Positions 15,229 through 28,141 of a stretch of DNA of 64,000 bases are shown piece by piece. The notes below the pieces were generated by a model. That model worked only from the letters and a program-made list of their open reading frames with translations, was not told the origin of the DNA and did no database searches. Within the stretch, counting starts at the first letter, position 1. Every line of letters starts with the position of its first letter. The DNA lies in NCBI GenBank assembly GCA_013399015.1, contig VWZX01010084.1:434001-498000 (forward strand), given 5' to 3'. Position numbers and translations under genes: made by a program. Origin of the DNA: Galbula dea. Taxonomy: Eukaryota; Chordata; Aves; Piciformes; Galbulidae.

Positions 15229-15316
15229 AGTAGTTCCCCAACATTGCCTGAAATAAATACCTTGCTGCTTAAAGTAGTTCCCCAACGTTGCCTGAAATAA
15301 ATACCTCGCTGCTTAA
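15229..15316 (+). repeat. 44-bp tandem duplication, two copies
   Basis: Two adjacent 44-base units (15229-15272 and 15273-15316) differ at only two positions that I can see (ACATTG/ACGTTG and CCTTGC/CCTCGC). Each unit contains an AAATAAATACC block. The high identity indicates a fairly recent duplication. Since 44 is not a multiple of three, the copies are read in different frames, which argues against a coding constraint. Confidence 0.9.
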
Positions 15317-18300
15317 AGACTAAAACTTTGTCTCTGAGCAGTTCCATAGAGCTTTTTGGGGCATAATTTTCGGCATCACCTCCAGCAAAAGGATTGCCAG
15401 TCACAGGATTTCTATCTGCCAAGATCACCCTCATGAGCCCTGAAAATCTCCGCCAGAGATGACTTCTCTGGCACACGGGTTTATGGATATCCATCTGACA
15501 AATTCTCTTGACAGACTGACCTCTGCATTTATGTGAATTTTAATTCTGGGTTAGCAATGAATGGATGTAAACAGTGTAAATATCAGAAATGCTCCTCTCT
15601 CATAATATGACTAAAAGCAAGCCACCTATCTAACTGCAGTCTTTTCTATGACACAAATATGTGTTCCCCTACAACTTGCATTTTACAGGCTGAAATTATT
15701 CATTGAATATTTACCAATAAGCAACATCTACTTCTTCATTTTCTGTGAACAATAGTTTTATAAAATGAATCTGAGCTGTAAGCTCTTAAACCCCAAATTA
15801 GCTTTTTTTTTTGTTTAGCAACTGAGAGCAAGCAAAAAGTTAAAGAATAACTGTTTAATGCTTTAATGCTCTGGACAGACTAATTGCAGGTTCTCTGTTT
15901 TGAAAAGAGGGACAGATCTATAAGAAGCTTTAAAAGTAAGAATAGTATTTCTAAATTTACAAATGTAACCCTTTTTCCATTTTAATATATATTCCTAAAA
16001 TTTTGAATAGGAGTAATATAATCGTGACTTGACATTTCCCCCAAGAAAATACAGAACTATTGTATTCACCTTTTAGAACATTTTTTCTAACAAAAGAAAT
16101 ATGTGTACACAGCTTCTAGGTCAACATTCTTCAGAATAAAGTCCCTGTGTATTTTTGTAACAACTGCCCTTTCTTTCCATTTCACTCCTGCTACAAATCT
16201 CAGATTAGTATGTGCTAAGAAATGAAGATTTTGTGCCTTTTCAGATTAGATTAATTAGCTTTGCAAAATCTAATTAACATGCACAGGAACAGATATGTTA
16301 AAATCTACTAAGTTATACCTTATTTCACAAAAATAATAATGAGACCTTAACAAAATCATATTGAAGAAACCAAAGATCCCCAAACCCTCTCGTTGGAGTA
16401 TCTGAGGCCTAGGAGAAGGGAAAGAAGAAAAAAGTTAAATTTGAGATCTGTACAGACCATCATGAACCTGTAAGTTTTGTTCACTCAGAAATGAGAGAGA
16501 CAACACATGCCATAGTATGGAGTCTGAAGAAGTCTAAAGTGTCATCTTTTCCTCAAGGGCTCCATGCAAAAGCACACTTGAACACTGGCACTAGCATTCC
16601 CTAAAGCCTTTGTGTTGTATCCAGGTGAAACATAGGCATTTAAAGCAGGACTGAAGTAGGAACTGAAGCCCTGAGACCAAAACTGGGATCCAAATAAGCT
16701 GTTGCCTAATCTTGAAGTTGCTAAAATTCAACTAAGAAATAAGTGTTTCCTGCTCTTGGTTATATGGGACTCCTGAATCTCAGGAAGTGCCCCTTCCACG
16801 TCACATCATATCTCATAACAACATGCAGGTCTGCACCATCATCGCCATGGCACCCTGGAAGAATGAAACTGAAGTACAGAGTCTGAACTTGAAGCCTCAG
16901 CATATTATGGCCAAGTCCCTGATGTGATCTTCAAGAGACCAAGAATGCAATATTCACTTTAGAGTCCATTTGCCTGCATCCAGATTTGTCCTTCAAGCCA
17001 GTGGCATTGATCCCAGCTCTTCCATTGTCCTCACATGGTTAGTCCTCAAGCTGTCAGCTTATTAAGAGAAGTATATCAGCAAATGTGTAACCAAGTAATA
17101 CACTGAACTTGAGGATGTCCCATGATAAGGATTCTAGAACAGGCATCCAAAATTAGGACACACCTTCTGAGGCTGTAAGTCATAGTCACTCCTTCAGCAG
17201 AGAATCTAGACACCTAACATCCTTCTGGCCCTCTGTAGAAAGTCCCCTGTATAATGCTCTTGCAGATGTTTTGGATTTATCCTCTCTCCCCATGCTCAGC
17301 ACAGTTAAGACTAACACACAGCACAGGATGTGGGTCCAGTCTAGAGGCATGGTGCCTAATCTTTAAACAGCCTTTAGTAGGGCTAATCCTTAACTGGACA
17401 AATTGTTTCAGCTCTTATGAAAGTACAAGTTTGTTTGAAGACACTCTTTAAACTACAGCCTGTGAATAAATTCTGTGCTTTTCTTCTTTAGGCTCAAATT
17501 GGTAGTATCTACAGTACTCTGTGAGGTTTCTTGTATAAAGAGCAAGGCAAACCTTGCTATTTCAGGTCAGTTTGTCAGGAACCAATCTAATACTTAAACT
17601 AAGGGAACCATGTCCTCACAAGGTGTATAACTGAAACCTATGAAAAAAAATTAAGTTAAACCAATGCAACTTGCATTTGTAAGCAAAGCTCAGAGCATGC
17701 TGCCCTGCATTTATCCTGCATATGCAGACTCCTTCAAAGGGAGCACAGGGCATAAGTTTCCAGTTCCCAGAGAACAGACCATTACATATAATCCTGCATC
17801 AATTTGAGAAAAGGCCAGCTTCTGTTCTTTAATGCCACTCTGGCTATTGGTTTAGTAGACACTGTTCCCTCTAATACTCTCATTGCTTCACATTCTTACT
17901 CCACTTGAGGACTGTGCATGCTCACTTTCAGTGCAACATTCATATTTCAGCTCTCTTGCAATATTCCTCATGCCATCACTAGCAGGCCTATCAGGAGACA
18001 TTACAGCCTTTACACATAGCTCTAAAAAAAGGCAGCTTTCCCTAGCAAAATTTTTCTGCTCAAAGCCAGTACAGCTTGAGTTCTACTCAGAACCAGAGAG
18101 CATGAGCAAAGTTGACTATCTTTATTTCTTGTAGCTGCTAAAAACCGAAGACTATGGTTTCTACATGAGAAGGGAAGTGAACTAAGATAGATATAGAAAA
18201 GGTTGCTTGTCTTCATTTATGTGACACTGTTATCTATGCTTGCAAGAGCTGAAAACTGAACTTTAAGATTAATATTTAGAAATAAAAAATCTGGTCACTT

Positions 18301-21005
18301 TTTAACTGAAACTGAACTCATGCTTCATGTGTAGAATAAGGAGACTTTCATAAAACCTCTTGTCTGGCTGTAGATGATTCTGAGGTATTTTTGTTGGTCT
18401 TCAAACTCTATAAACTAGCCACTACTAACAGCTTCCTTCTGTGAGAATCTCTGCTTCAAACTACAGCAAAACTCAAAGGTTAAGTCCAAAACAAACAGTT
18501 CCTGTAAAAGTAAATTGATAAATAGCTGCCCTGTAATCATATAATTAGTGGTACAATGTGTTAACCACTTTTGTGAAAGCAATTTAAATGCTAACCATTC
18601 ATTGTCAAAAATACTGACATAGTTGCTTAAAAACAATTGATGAAATGAATGTTGGTCTTTACTGTGGTTATTAATGCTGGGGCAGATTTTGCTGTGTTCC
18701 TACAGCAATAGACCCTTCATCAGTACACATACACACCATATTTTTTTTATTATTTCCTAAGAAAATTTGGAGGTTGCGGTAGGGTGGCAAGGTTCCCCAT
18801 CTGGCCTAACCACTTATCCCTGGCCATTGAAACCACTAGCCTGTATTCTTACATACTGAGCACCAGTAGCTTTTAGAAAAAAATTGTACCTCAAAGAATT
18901 CAAAGCATTCAATATCTAAGGCTTTAGTAATGCTTTCATACTTCACAGAACATGAAATGCCCACAGTTGAATGATTTGCTCCCTAAAGGCTTTCACATCA
19001 GAGAACAACTGAAAAATTATGGGGATAGACTTTTACATTTGCAAACCAAGTGTAGTCCCAGGTAACAAAAGGGATTTTAAAGAAAATTTCCAACATTTAT
19101 TGGGAAATAGAGATCAAGATTATTAGAGCTAAGTGTCATTAGGTTTAAATCAATTGAAATTCAGTCAACAGAAGCAAATACCCTCATTTTAACTTTATCC
19201 AAGATCATCACCAAGACTGCAAAATTTCTTCAGTCTGAGAAATGTTGTATCTTTATAAAAAGTCTAGTCCTCATGTGTGAAAAGAGATTTCCACTTGCCT
19301 ACTGCTAGGCTGGTAATTATAAAATAATGTTTCTCAATATGTAGAACATTCCTTAGGATATGGACTAACCTTGTGGTCAGCTCTCCTAAGAGAGGCTGAG
19401 CTGCCAGTATTAAAACTAAAGCTCTAACTCTTGCAAGTATGAATGTTGCCTGCAAAAAATGTTTGCAATTGGCTCAGCCTGCAACTTACTCTCTTAGGCA
19501 TGAACAAAATCACTGATTAAAAGAAGTAACAAACCATTGCACACAAAATGCCCAGCTTTACTTAGTAGAGAGTTGTGCACCTCAGGCCTATTATTCTAAA
19601 TTTTGAATTTCAATTTCTTCTCTCCTAGGGCTTAAATGAAGATTCTTTCCTAATAAAATAATAAACCTACCTATATATATTATCTTTCATTCAAAAGTTA
19701 TTTATTAATAGTTTGACCCAGATGAGCTGCTCCCAAGCTTTTATATGAATACTCATAGTTTCAGGACCCACTTCTAGCTGATGACCTCCCTATGAATGCT
19801 ACAGCTCCCTTGCCTAAGAAACACTAGCCTTGATTGTAGGACTCACAAGAGAATGAGCAGAAATATCACCACCTTCAAAAATATATAATCTGTACAGTCA
19901 ATATGCATTTTACTATGAGTTCTCTGTATAAATACAGACACAATCACATTTTGTGTACAAATGTCTATTCAGTCAAGCTGTAAACTAATGATGATTTTCT
20001 TCTACACCTTGGGCAAAGAAAAAGGGAAAAAAAAGAAAAGAGAGCAGCTTATATTGTTTCAGTTATTTCCATTTTTAAATACTCTGGAAGAATTTTGATA
20101 CTTCATTAATGGACCAGTTCCTAGATAGACTAGACAAGTCATGCGAAAAGTCATATCCAGGTCAACAGTGCCAGGGCTTGATGAAGCAGAATCCTGGCAC
20201 ACGTGGCTCCTATGATAGACTTGAAAGGAGACAAGCCAATTTTCAAGGAAATAGCAAGCCAAAGCTATTAAATAATAGACACAGTGTTGAATCTAGTCAT
20301 TCAGTTCCCACTAGTCCGAGTGTTCTTCCATACTGGCAGGGCTTGGAACCCAAGTCATACAGAAAAATGTCATTTAGCGTCAGTGATGAAAATAATGCAA
20401 ATTAGGGCTGAAGCAGTCAAAACAAATGGAAAAATGTGATGTAGGATCAGGGTTGCCATGTGTTGTTTGTTGTGGAGAATACCTAGAAAGTGACTGTCTA
20501 TAAAATGAATAACATATATACCAGATAGAGTAAATATGTTTACCAGAAAGAGTAAAATAAAACAGCTCTAGATCAACAGGAACTACTGAGAAGGCTGAAA
20601 TTTGGATTTAATGAATTTAACCTTTCAATGAGTTGCATGCTACAATTAGTCTTGTTCAGAATAGCTTCTTTTCTACAAGTCCATACTATTAAGAGGAACA
20701 ATTACTTCAAAAGACAGCCATCTGATTGCTGTGTTAGCTCCTCTCATAGATCATATGGTACAAACACAGCAATTTCTGCCCAGCCAAGAGAAATGCAGCT
20801 TAGCCCAGGTCTAGGAACAGATACTAAGGGCAAACCCAATATACTGTTACATCATGTAGGTAATATTTATGTTCTCTTGCTTTCCACCCTTTGTCTCACT
20901 TTGAGTGTATATCTCCTTTTAGAAAAATAGAATCAAGATCTACTCAATGTTCTTATTTGTGTACTTTTAACAGAAAACAAGGGTTAAATCCTTCCATGAC
21001 ACAGC
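15317..21005. other. Intergenic DNA, no gene seen
   Basis: AT-rich, gene-free by inspection. The only local structure noted is a 22-base near-duplication at about 20519-20562 (TACCAGATAGAGTAAA then TACCAGAAAGAGTAAA). Short open frames here, for example 17883-18134 (+) and 20109-20405 (+), resemble no family and lack splice or codon-use signals. Confidence 0.55.
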
Positions 21006-21500
21006 TGTGAAGAACAAAGTAAAAGAAAAGTTCAGCATCCTAGGGGAGACACGGCAGGGAGGAGAGACGATAGACTTCCATTGTGTTGTTCTGGACGTGC
21101 AAGAAGAAAGACGAGATACAAGGGATGTAGTTTATTTTGGCTGCAGCTTTATTAACTCACCTGGGAACAACCATCAATAACTTGTACAGTACAAGTCATC
21201 ATTCTTTCCATAATCATTCCCACCTGCTGAAGAGCTGCAGTTGGACTCCTTTCTCCCGTCACTCCTCCCCTCTCCTACACACCTCCACAGCTGGTCACCA
21301 GCTCAAGACCGGCCACCGTATCCCCTAAAAAGGGTAAAAGTGATGGAAGAGACAATTACCTCCTCCTTGCTAAACAGACTTCAGCAATTCCTACTCCCCC
21401 TCAACTTCTTACCTTTCTCTAAGTCTTTCTCCAGTCCCAGTTTATCAGACGTTCAGATCTTCAAGGAATAAACACCTGTATTGCACATCTGCCTTATGGA
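21006..21500 (-). mobile_element. Possible degraded LTR-like patch
   Basis: A block visibly richer in G and C than its flanks. On the minus strand it reads GTTAATAAAGC followed about 12 bases on by AAAATAAAC, then a pyrimidine-rich stretch, an arrangement resembling the poly(A)-signal/U5 end of an avian endogenous retrovirus LTR. I could not find convincing TG...CA ends, a TATA box or a target-site duplication, so it may equally be unrelated unique sequence or the 3' end of a non-coding transcript. The boundaries are guesses. Confidence 0.22.
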
Positions 21501-24500
21501 GGAGACAGCAATTAGCTCAACCTGAGCTTCTCCACCCCTCTGCCCTGTTTCCCAGAGAGTTAGCAGTCCACATTTTCTGCTAAGTATAAAGCTGTTATCA
21601 AACACTGTGTATACAGACTCAGCAAAGTGCCTCAAATAGAAATAAATGTCATTTATCCAGAATGCTGATTATCATGACATTTAAGATTGTTGTAACAATG
21701 TTCAGTTAGATCAATATTTGAAAACACCATTTTAAATAGTAAAGGAAGTGGGTTTTTACACTGATCAGAGAAAGTGAGAAACAGAGAGCAATCTGATTTC
21801 CATGATTTTTATATATGCATCAGATGACCTGTTCTCAACTTTGTTATTTAGGTCTCAGTATGGGCTTAGTATCAGCAAAAAGAGAAAACTGAGGGCTTAG
21901 GAAGAGAGAGACAATGCCTTCCACAGAAGCCAACACTGTATAGAAGTGGGGATATGCCTACTGGCTATCTGCACACACAATCAATCCCTTGGGCTGCTTA
22001 CACATGAAGTTTATATGAAATGTGTGTCTGCATGTATGTCTGCTCCCCCATTCCCTGTCATGAAGATGAATCCTATATGTGAATATCACTTGTGGAAGAA
22101 CAAAGGATCAACAAATGCAGGAAGAATTACATTCCCATCAAAAGTCTGTCCTTGAAGAAAATAGCAAATACACAATCAAAAGCATGCACAGAAAAGGTTT
22201 TCTGACATAATGCCAGCCATTTATCAGCTAAAAGGCACAAAAGTGCCTATGGAAAATTCCATCTGGTATTCCAATGGTATGACCACTGCATCTTAAAAAG
22301 CAATCAGTGTATTTTTATACTTATGGTTCTCCAAGATGTTTTTATTTGTTTTGGCAACGTATCTACATTTTCTATGAATTATCAGTGAACATAGGAAAGG
22401 CTTTCTAGGATCTTGAGTGCAACAAATGTGTTTGGAAATACTTATATTTCCTAAGCCATTAAAATGCATTTGTATGCAGCAGCTATGCTATCACTGCCAT
22501 GTCATTTTATATAATCGTCTCCCTTCTACAAACAGCAGCTAATGCAGACCCACTGACCCTTCCCCTTTGTGAACTGATTCTCTTTTCTCCTCTTTTACTG
22601 CTTCAGTAACCAAATTAAAATAATTAAAAGCTATACTAGTTGTAGATGCAGTGTACGACCACAAACAGGTCTGCTCCCATTGTCTTCAGAGAAAATGGGT
22701 CATAGATATGCATGATACTGACTCCAGAAACACAAAATTAGGAGGACTTGGCATTTCTATTGTGGGTTGCTTTTTTTTTCCACACCCAATTAATAAGTGA
22801 AATCAACTGCACAAAAGAAAAATGCATATATCAAAATGGAACACATTTTCATATGGCTTTTATATTTTCTAAATTAATTCCCTTGAAAATGGACTATATA
22901 ATTGAAACAGAAGTTATATATTTATTGCTCATAGAAACCTACCATGCACAACATGTTGAATGTTGAACTACTTAGAGAAATGTACTCCTTTGCATTTTTC
23001 ACGAGAAGTTCCATTATTGGAACTGATGGACTTTTTTCTGGAATCAGGGACATTTGTCTCTGTTCCCAAATGCAGAAGAATGGAAATAGAGTATTCTATC
23101 ATATTGCTGCACTTGGTACAGGTTCATTCAATTTTTTTCCTAATGTTTTGGAAACATACAGATATGAAAACCAATGTCTGCCTGGCTCAACAAGAGATAG
23201 TAAAATACTTGTCAAACACCAGATGGGATTTTAACTATGTTTGGAAAATATGAAATACTGGAAGCATTCTCTAAATTCATTTTAGCAAAGTTAAAACTGA
23301 ACATGTTTCATCTCATCATAGGCCTTATTTTCACCTAGTGAATTTCTTTATATTTTCTATTAGAAGACTGATACTAACAACCTCTGATATTTGAAAGGAA
23401 ACCGAAAAATCAACCTCTTTGGAAACTAATATTGATACATATGATAAAATAACTGTGTGATGTCACCAGTGTAAATCCACCAGAGTAATCATTATGATAT
23501 GACTGCATGGTCTCAAAGCTGTTAAAAAACCATTATTGTATTTTTTGTTCCTTTCTTCTATTAAATAACTAAAGCGTTTGCGGATTTTAAGATATTGTAT
23601 TATGTTTGTGTTTCTAACCATCAGATAACACTTTAGAAGTAAGAATGCAGATTATTTATCAATAATCACATGGAAAGAAATAACAATGAGTCCCTATTCC
23701 TCCAGGATTAGGAATGCTGCTGAATGGAAATTTTTAAGAAACGTACTTTCACCACAAGATACAAAATTATTGAAACTGATTTTTTTGGGGTGAGATGAGC
23801 CAGCCACACTGAATTTCTTATTAAAAAAAGGAAACATTTCAAAAGTATTGAGTTCTTTACACAATTTTCTAACTATTTTTCTGTTTGATCAGTCTTCCTT
23901 TCAAAGCTCTAACGTCAGAATATAAGGCTGAAACAATACACCTTAAAAATGGAGTTATATATATTTAGAAACAATAAAAAAGAACAATTCATGTCAAAGC
24001 AATACCTAAGTTCACCACCATTCTAAAATTTCAACATATTGCCCTCTAAAAGAATAAACAGAATCATCAAAATCTTGAAAGTTTTCCCAGGAAGGAAAAT
24101 CATTTTAAACTGTGTGAAACAATGAAGTTAATTTACTTGTAACCCAATGTAATTCTCTAGAAGGAAACCCTGTCTATATTTCCACCGGCCTTGTAGCCTG
24201 CTTGTTCTCTTAAATCCAAATAGTGTTGAGTATTTTAGAGTATATTGTACAGAAGCATTCTTATTGCTCTTATTAGTAAACATTTCTACTTATAGAATAC
24301 CTGCACTTTCCCAAACAAAGGACACACGTTTGATAATTTTCTGCCTCCATCAAACAGACAAAGCAGTTATTCCAAGGCTAGATCTGTAGCTGGTATTAAC
24401 AGCCACAGACATACGCTATCCTCATCCAGCAGCCCTGGTGTCCCTGACTTAGAAAGCTGCAAAGTCAAACTTTATGGTTTCTTTTTGACAGCAATCTCTT

Positions 24501-25250
24501 GCATTCCCAGCAGTACAGTGATCTGGGTTTAACAAAACGGACTCTCTTCTCAGCGTGGACTGCAGTTGGAGCTGCCTCACCCTCAGAAGCACCAGCCAGT
24601 GACTCCAGAGAGCGGGGAGTTCCTCCTTCTTACTTTCTGGCTGAATACTGTGACACAAATGGGACAGTAGCACTGGCATTGCTCTAGAAGGCAAGTGGTC
24701 AGGGTCTGACCATTGAGTACAAATATGAGGTTGGCTTTGGATGACAGAGGCATTCCAAATTCCTGTAACCCAGCAGAAAACAGATAGGAGAAGAGGGTCT
24801 TCTTACCCACCCTGTGGGCACTTCTGTATGGGTCTAGGGGCAACTTCAAAGGCAATCAGTCACACTGAAGGAATTTCAGGCAGCACCAGATGTATTTAAT
24901 GGTGGAAAACAGCTTTTTTGGCTGCTTCTTCAGGAATTAGGTACCTCATTTTGATTCAGTTTCAACAATCTTCAACTTCAGCTTGGGGAGCTAAGTGATG
25001 GTAATGCAAAATAGTTTAGTTTAGAAAGATTTATTTCCAGAAGTGCCTATTGTCATCTGAAGGTACTTAGTAGAGTGCAGCAGTCTAGATATTTTTGTAT
25101 CAGGTTTACCAGATTCTTTCAGGTGCAATTTATACTTATCATTTAATTTTAAAGACATACCAAAGGAATTGTTTCCTCCTAGCATGTGCCCCTTTTAGTT
25201 GTGACTCTTGGCTGACTTTATGCACAAAAGTGTAGGGTATGGATTGAAGT
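21501..25250. other. Intergenic DNA, no gene seen
   Basis: AT-rich DNA with no recognisable exon or repeat family. Overlapping open frames at 22748-23253 (+) and 24449-24855 (both strands) have no domain resemblance. There is no run of open frame flanked by plausible AG/GT splice sites that I would defend as an exon. Confidence 0.55.
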
Positions 25251-25290
25251 ATCACAGAATCACAGCATATTAGGTGTAGAGCCACAAGTA
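25251..25290 (-). repeat. Possible CR1 3'-end remnant
   Basis: ATCACAGAATCACAG followed by CATATTAGG matches, in reverse orientation, the octamer tail and the first bases of the CR1 3' UTR seen intact at 53086 (ATCACAGAATCACAG then AATATTAGG). After about 40 bases the similarity fades. This is either a very short truncated CR1 or a heavily decayed one. Confidence 0.45.
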
Positions 25291-28092
25291 AGTTATGCAT
25301 GGTCATCCTTAAATCAGAAGAATGTTAAGTGCCTTTAAGTTTCCCTATCCCTATGCATTGTATGCCAGATTTTCATAACCATCTATTTTATGAGTCTAAC
25401 TTTTGCACCAGCAAGTGCTGCATTTGCTTCCTCATAGCTTTATTTCAAGAAAACATATGGATATTTTGGTGACTGTGGGACCAGTGGGGTCTTACTTAAT
25501 TCAGTGTGAACATTTCCACCAACTTCAGTAGGATTTATGTTAACAGTAGAATCATATTTTTACTAGAAATGAAAGATTTCTGTAGACAGTTGCATAAAAC
25601 AAACAACTAAAGGATGGTGTCAGATACATCATGACCTCTGGCTTGCTTTGTGAAAATCCCACGCCGAAGGTCATCCAAGAAAGAATCAAATCAGGAGAGC
25701 CAGTGCTCATACAATCTTTTTGTTGTTTTTCGTAAAGTTGCTTGTTCTATTAATTTAGTAGCAGATATTACTGTAGCTACTGAAATGCTATGAATTATTA
25801 ATTGATGATTTTTATTTTCTTCTCCTGTGGTGTATTACTGCACTTCCTGAGGGGTTTATGTGAAGTGCAGTTTGTGCTTTTTGGTTAAATATTTTTAAAA
25901 CAGTAACACTGTCAGGATAAAGAAAAGCCAAAATAAATTCTACTCATGAAAATTTTATTTCAGCTAAGTAATGTATATGCATTGCCTACACATTTGGCTG
26001 CATCTATTTACCGACAAAATCTGCCTTCATAGAAATTTACGTGCAGAAACAAGGGACAAACCTTAAAAGCTGGAACACTTCAGTAGAGATCTTTTTACAA
26101 ACGTTCTATAATTTGAGTTACTCAGTTCCACATGTGGCACCCCCTTGAAACCTACAGCAGCTGTGAGTACACATTCACAGAAGAATTTGGTCTTATGTAT
26201 TCCTTAGTAAGAAAGATATAAGCAGCCAGTGTACTGAGGGAATGCACAGAATAAAACCTATTTCACTATGCAGTTGTGTACTAAAATACTCCTCCATAAA
26301 ACTGTAGCCTTTCTGTATTGTTTTCCCTCGGACCTCACAGATTTTGTGTCAATTTTATTCAGTTTACAAGTCAAAATATGCTTGTGTTTCCTCTTGTAAA
26401 TGCCAACCCTCCAAAGTAGGCTTGAAATGTAAAAGACAAGATAGGTTTTCTCTAGTTTATACAAATCAGAATCACCAGTAAAAGATGCTCCACAGCAGGA
26501 GCTGCATTAGAAATGTTATTGTGCAAGACTGACAATAAACCGAATGAAACTTAGTAAATTTGTTGGATCTCCAGAAAGACAAAAGCAGCTAAGACATACT
26601 GGGAAGGACTATGCCACCTTCAGAAGAATTATAAGCACCGTGTGCTCCAGCTCCTGTCTGCCTGCTGCTCACAAACATCTATGGAAGGACAGGCTGCAGG
26701 CTGCTTGCTAAGGCTTGCCTGGTAGCACATCAGTCTATATTCGGGCAGGCACTGGATTGCTTTCTGTTTGATTTTATGCTTCAGGGTTCCTCATCCTATC
26801 CATCAATGCTGGAGGAGCCCATAGCTATAGACCGTGAGTCCTGTGGCTTTCCAGGTTACATGAGAACTACCATCTAGGGGCTACCCTCATTCATAGAGTC
26901 AGCTGGCAAAGCTCAGCATACAGTGGAAGCAAACTATAGGAGGAAAAAGGATGCATGAACTGAAAGATTGGCACCTACAACTATAAAGTTTAGATAACTG
27001 TGGAAAAGGATGAAATTCTGAGCTTACATTTGGCTCAATGTGAGCTGACCCTTCTCTACTGTTCCTAACTACATCCTGGCTCAATTAATAGAAATAGAAA
27101 ACCTGCATCTTGAAACCTCACCACTCAAATCCCAGTATTGTCCATCGGGTGTCTCAAAGCCAGGTGTAAAGGACAGAGAAGTTCCTAATGTGAGGAACCT
27201 AATGTGTGCAAAACTAAAAGCAATCATGACAGGTGTTACAAAAGGTGGAAAGAATGGCAATAACAGCTACACACCATCCTCTACTCTTTTGATACACTCA
27301 ATTAGGGGCACATGCCAGTTACTACTATTAATCCTTTGGACTACATTGTAGTAGTAGTTTCAGCATTTTCAGCAAGTATCCCTGAACAAAACAACCAGTA
27401 AAACAAAGCCAGTTTTGCCAATGACATTTTCAATGCCGGTTCCTCCTGGTAAAATAGAGAGGCAACTTATAAAAAGAATGGCATGAGGCTTCTACAGATT
27501 GTCTCTTCTGATTATGAATTTTTTTTTATTTCCTGAAAAACTGTCTAGTAAATCAAGGATATTTTGACTAGGGAGGACTAATTTGGGACACAGTGTTCTT
27601 ATCAGGACTATCATCATGGAACTACCAAGGTGGTTTTTAACCTTCCTTCCCATACCTACTTGTGCTGCAGTTGGGTTCATCACTGCTAAAACGTGACCGA
27701 TTTTTTCATCCTGTCCCTTCAAAATTTCAGACTACTTCTTCAAAATTGCCCTTTGTATATTGGACTTCAGTAATTCCAAAAAAAAAAAAAAGCCCACCTT
27801 GAAATATGTCTTCTAATAATTCTGGGATCATGTTTGCAAAGGCAGTTTTCCAAATGATTAGTAGAAAAAAACATAGTCCTTTTTTTGACAGTTCCCCTTA
27901 ACTGAAATCACAACACAGGCTCAAACAAAACTTTAATCTGACATGTTCATGGCAGGATGATGAGAATCTGTTGTAGTAAGTTAATCTCACTACTTTTTCA
28001 CATATAATTCAAACTTGCTAGATAAAAACCAAATTCCATATTCATCCATGTCCTAAAGAACTGAGAAAATCACTGCGGACACTGGAGTGAGG
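25291..28092. other. Intergenic DNA, no gene seen
   Basis: No coding exon, RNA gene or clear mobile element is visible. A homopolymer A run sits at about 27779-27792. The open frames are short and unconvincing. Confidence 0.55.
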
Positions 28093-28141
28093 GAAGAGAA
28101 GAGAAGAGAAGAGAAGAGAAGAGAAGAGAAGAGAAGAGAAG
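28093..28141 (+). repeat. (GAAGA)n microsatellite
   Basis: An uninterrupted pentanucleotide repeat, about 9.8 copies of GAAGA over 49 bases. It is pure purine on the + strand. A perfect array of this kind is likely to be polymorphic in length between individuals. Confidence 0.96.

Noticed and set aside
15229..15316. Repeat array as a CRISPR or regulatory tandem array
   Set aside because: Only two directly abutting copies exist with no spacers, in a vertebrate genome; it is a simple tandem duplication.
22748..23253. Overlapping + frames of 72-97 codons
   Set aside because: Three frames overlap in AT-rich DNA without domain resemblance or splice context; chance is the simplest explanation.
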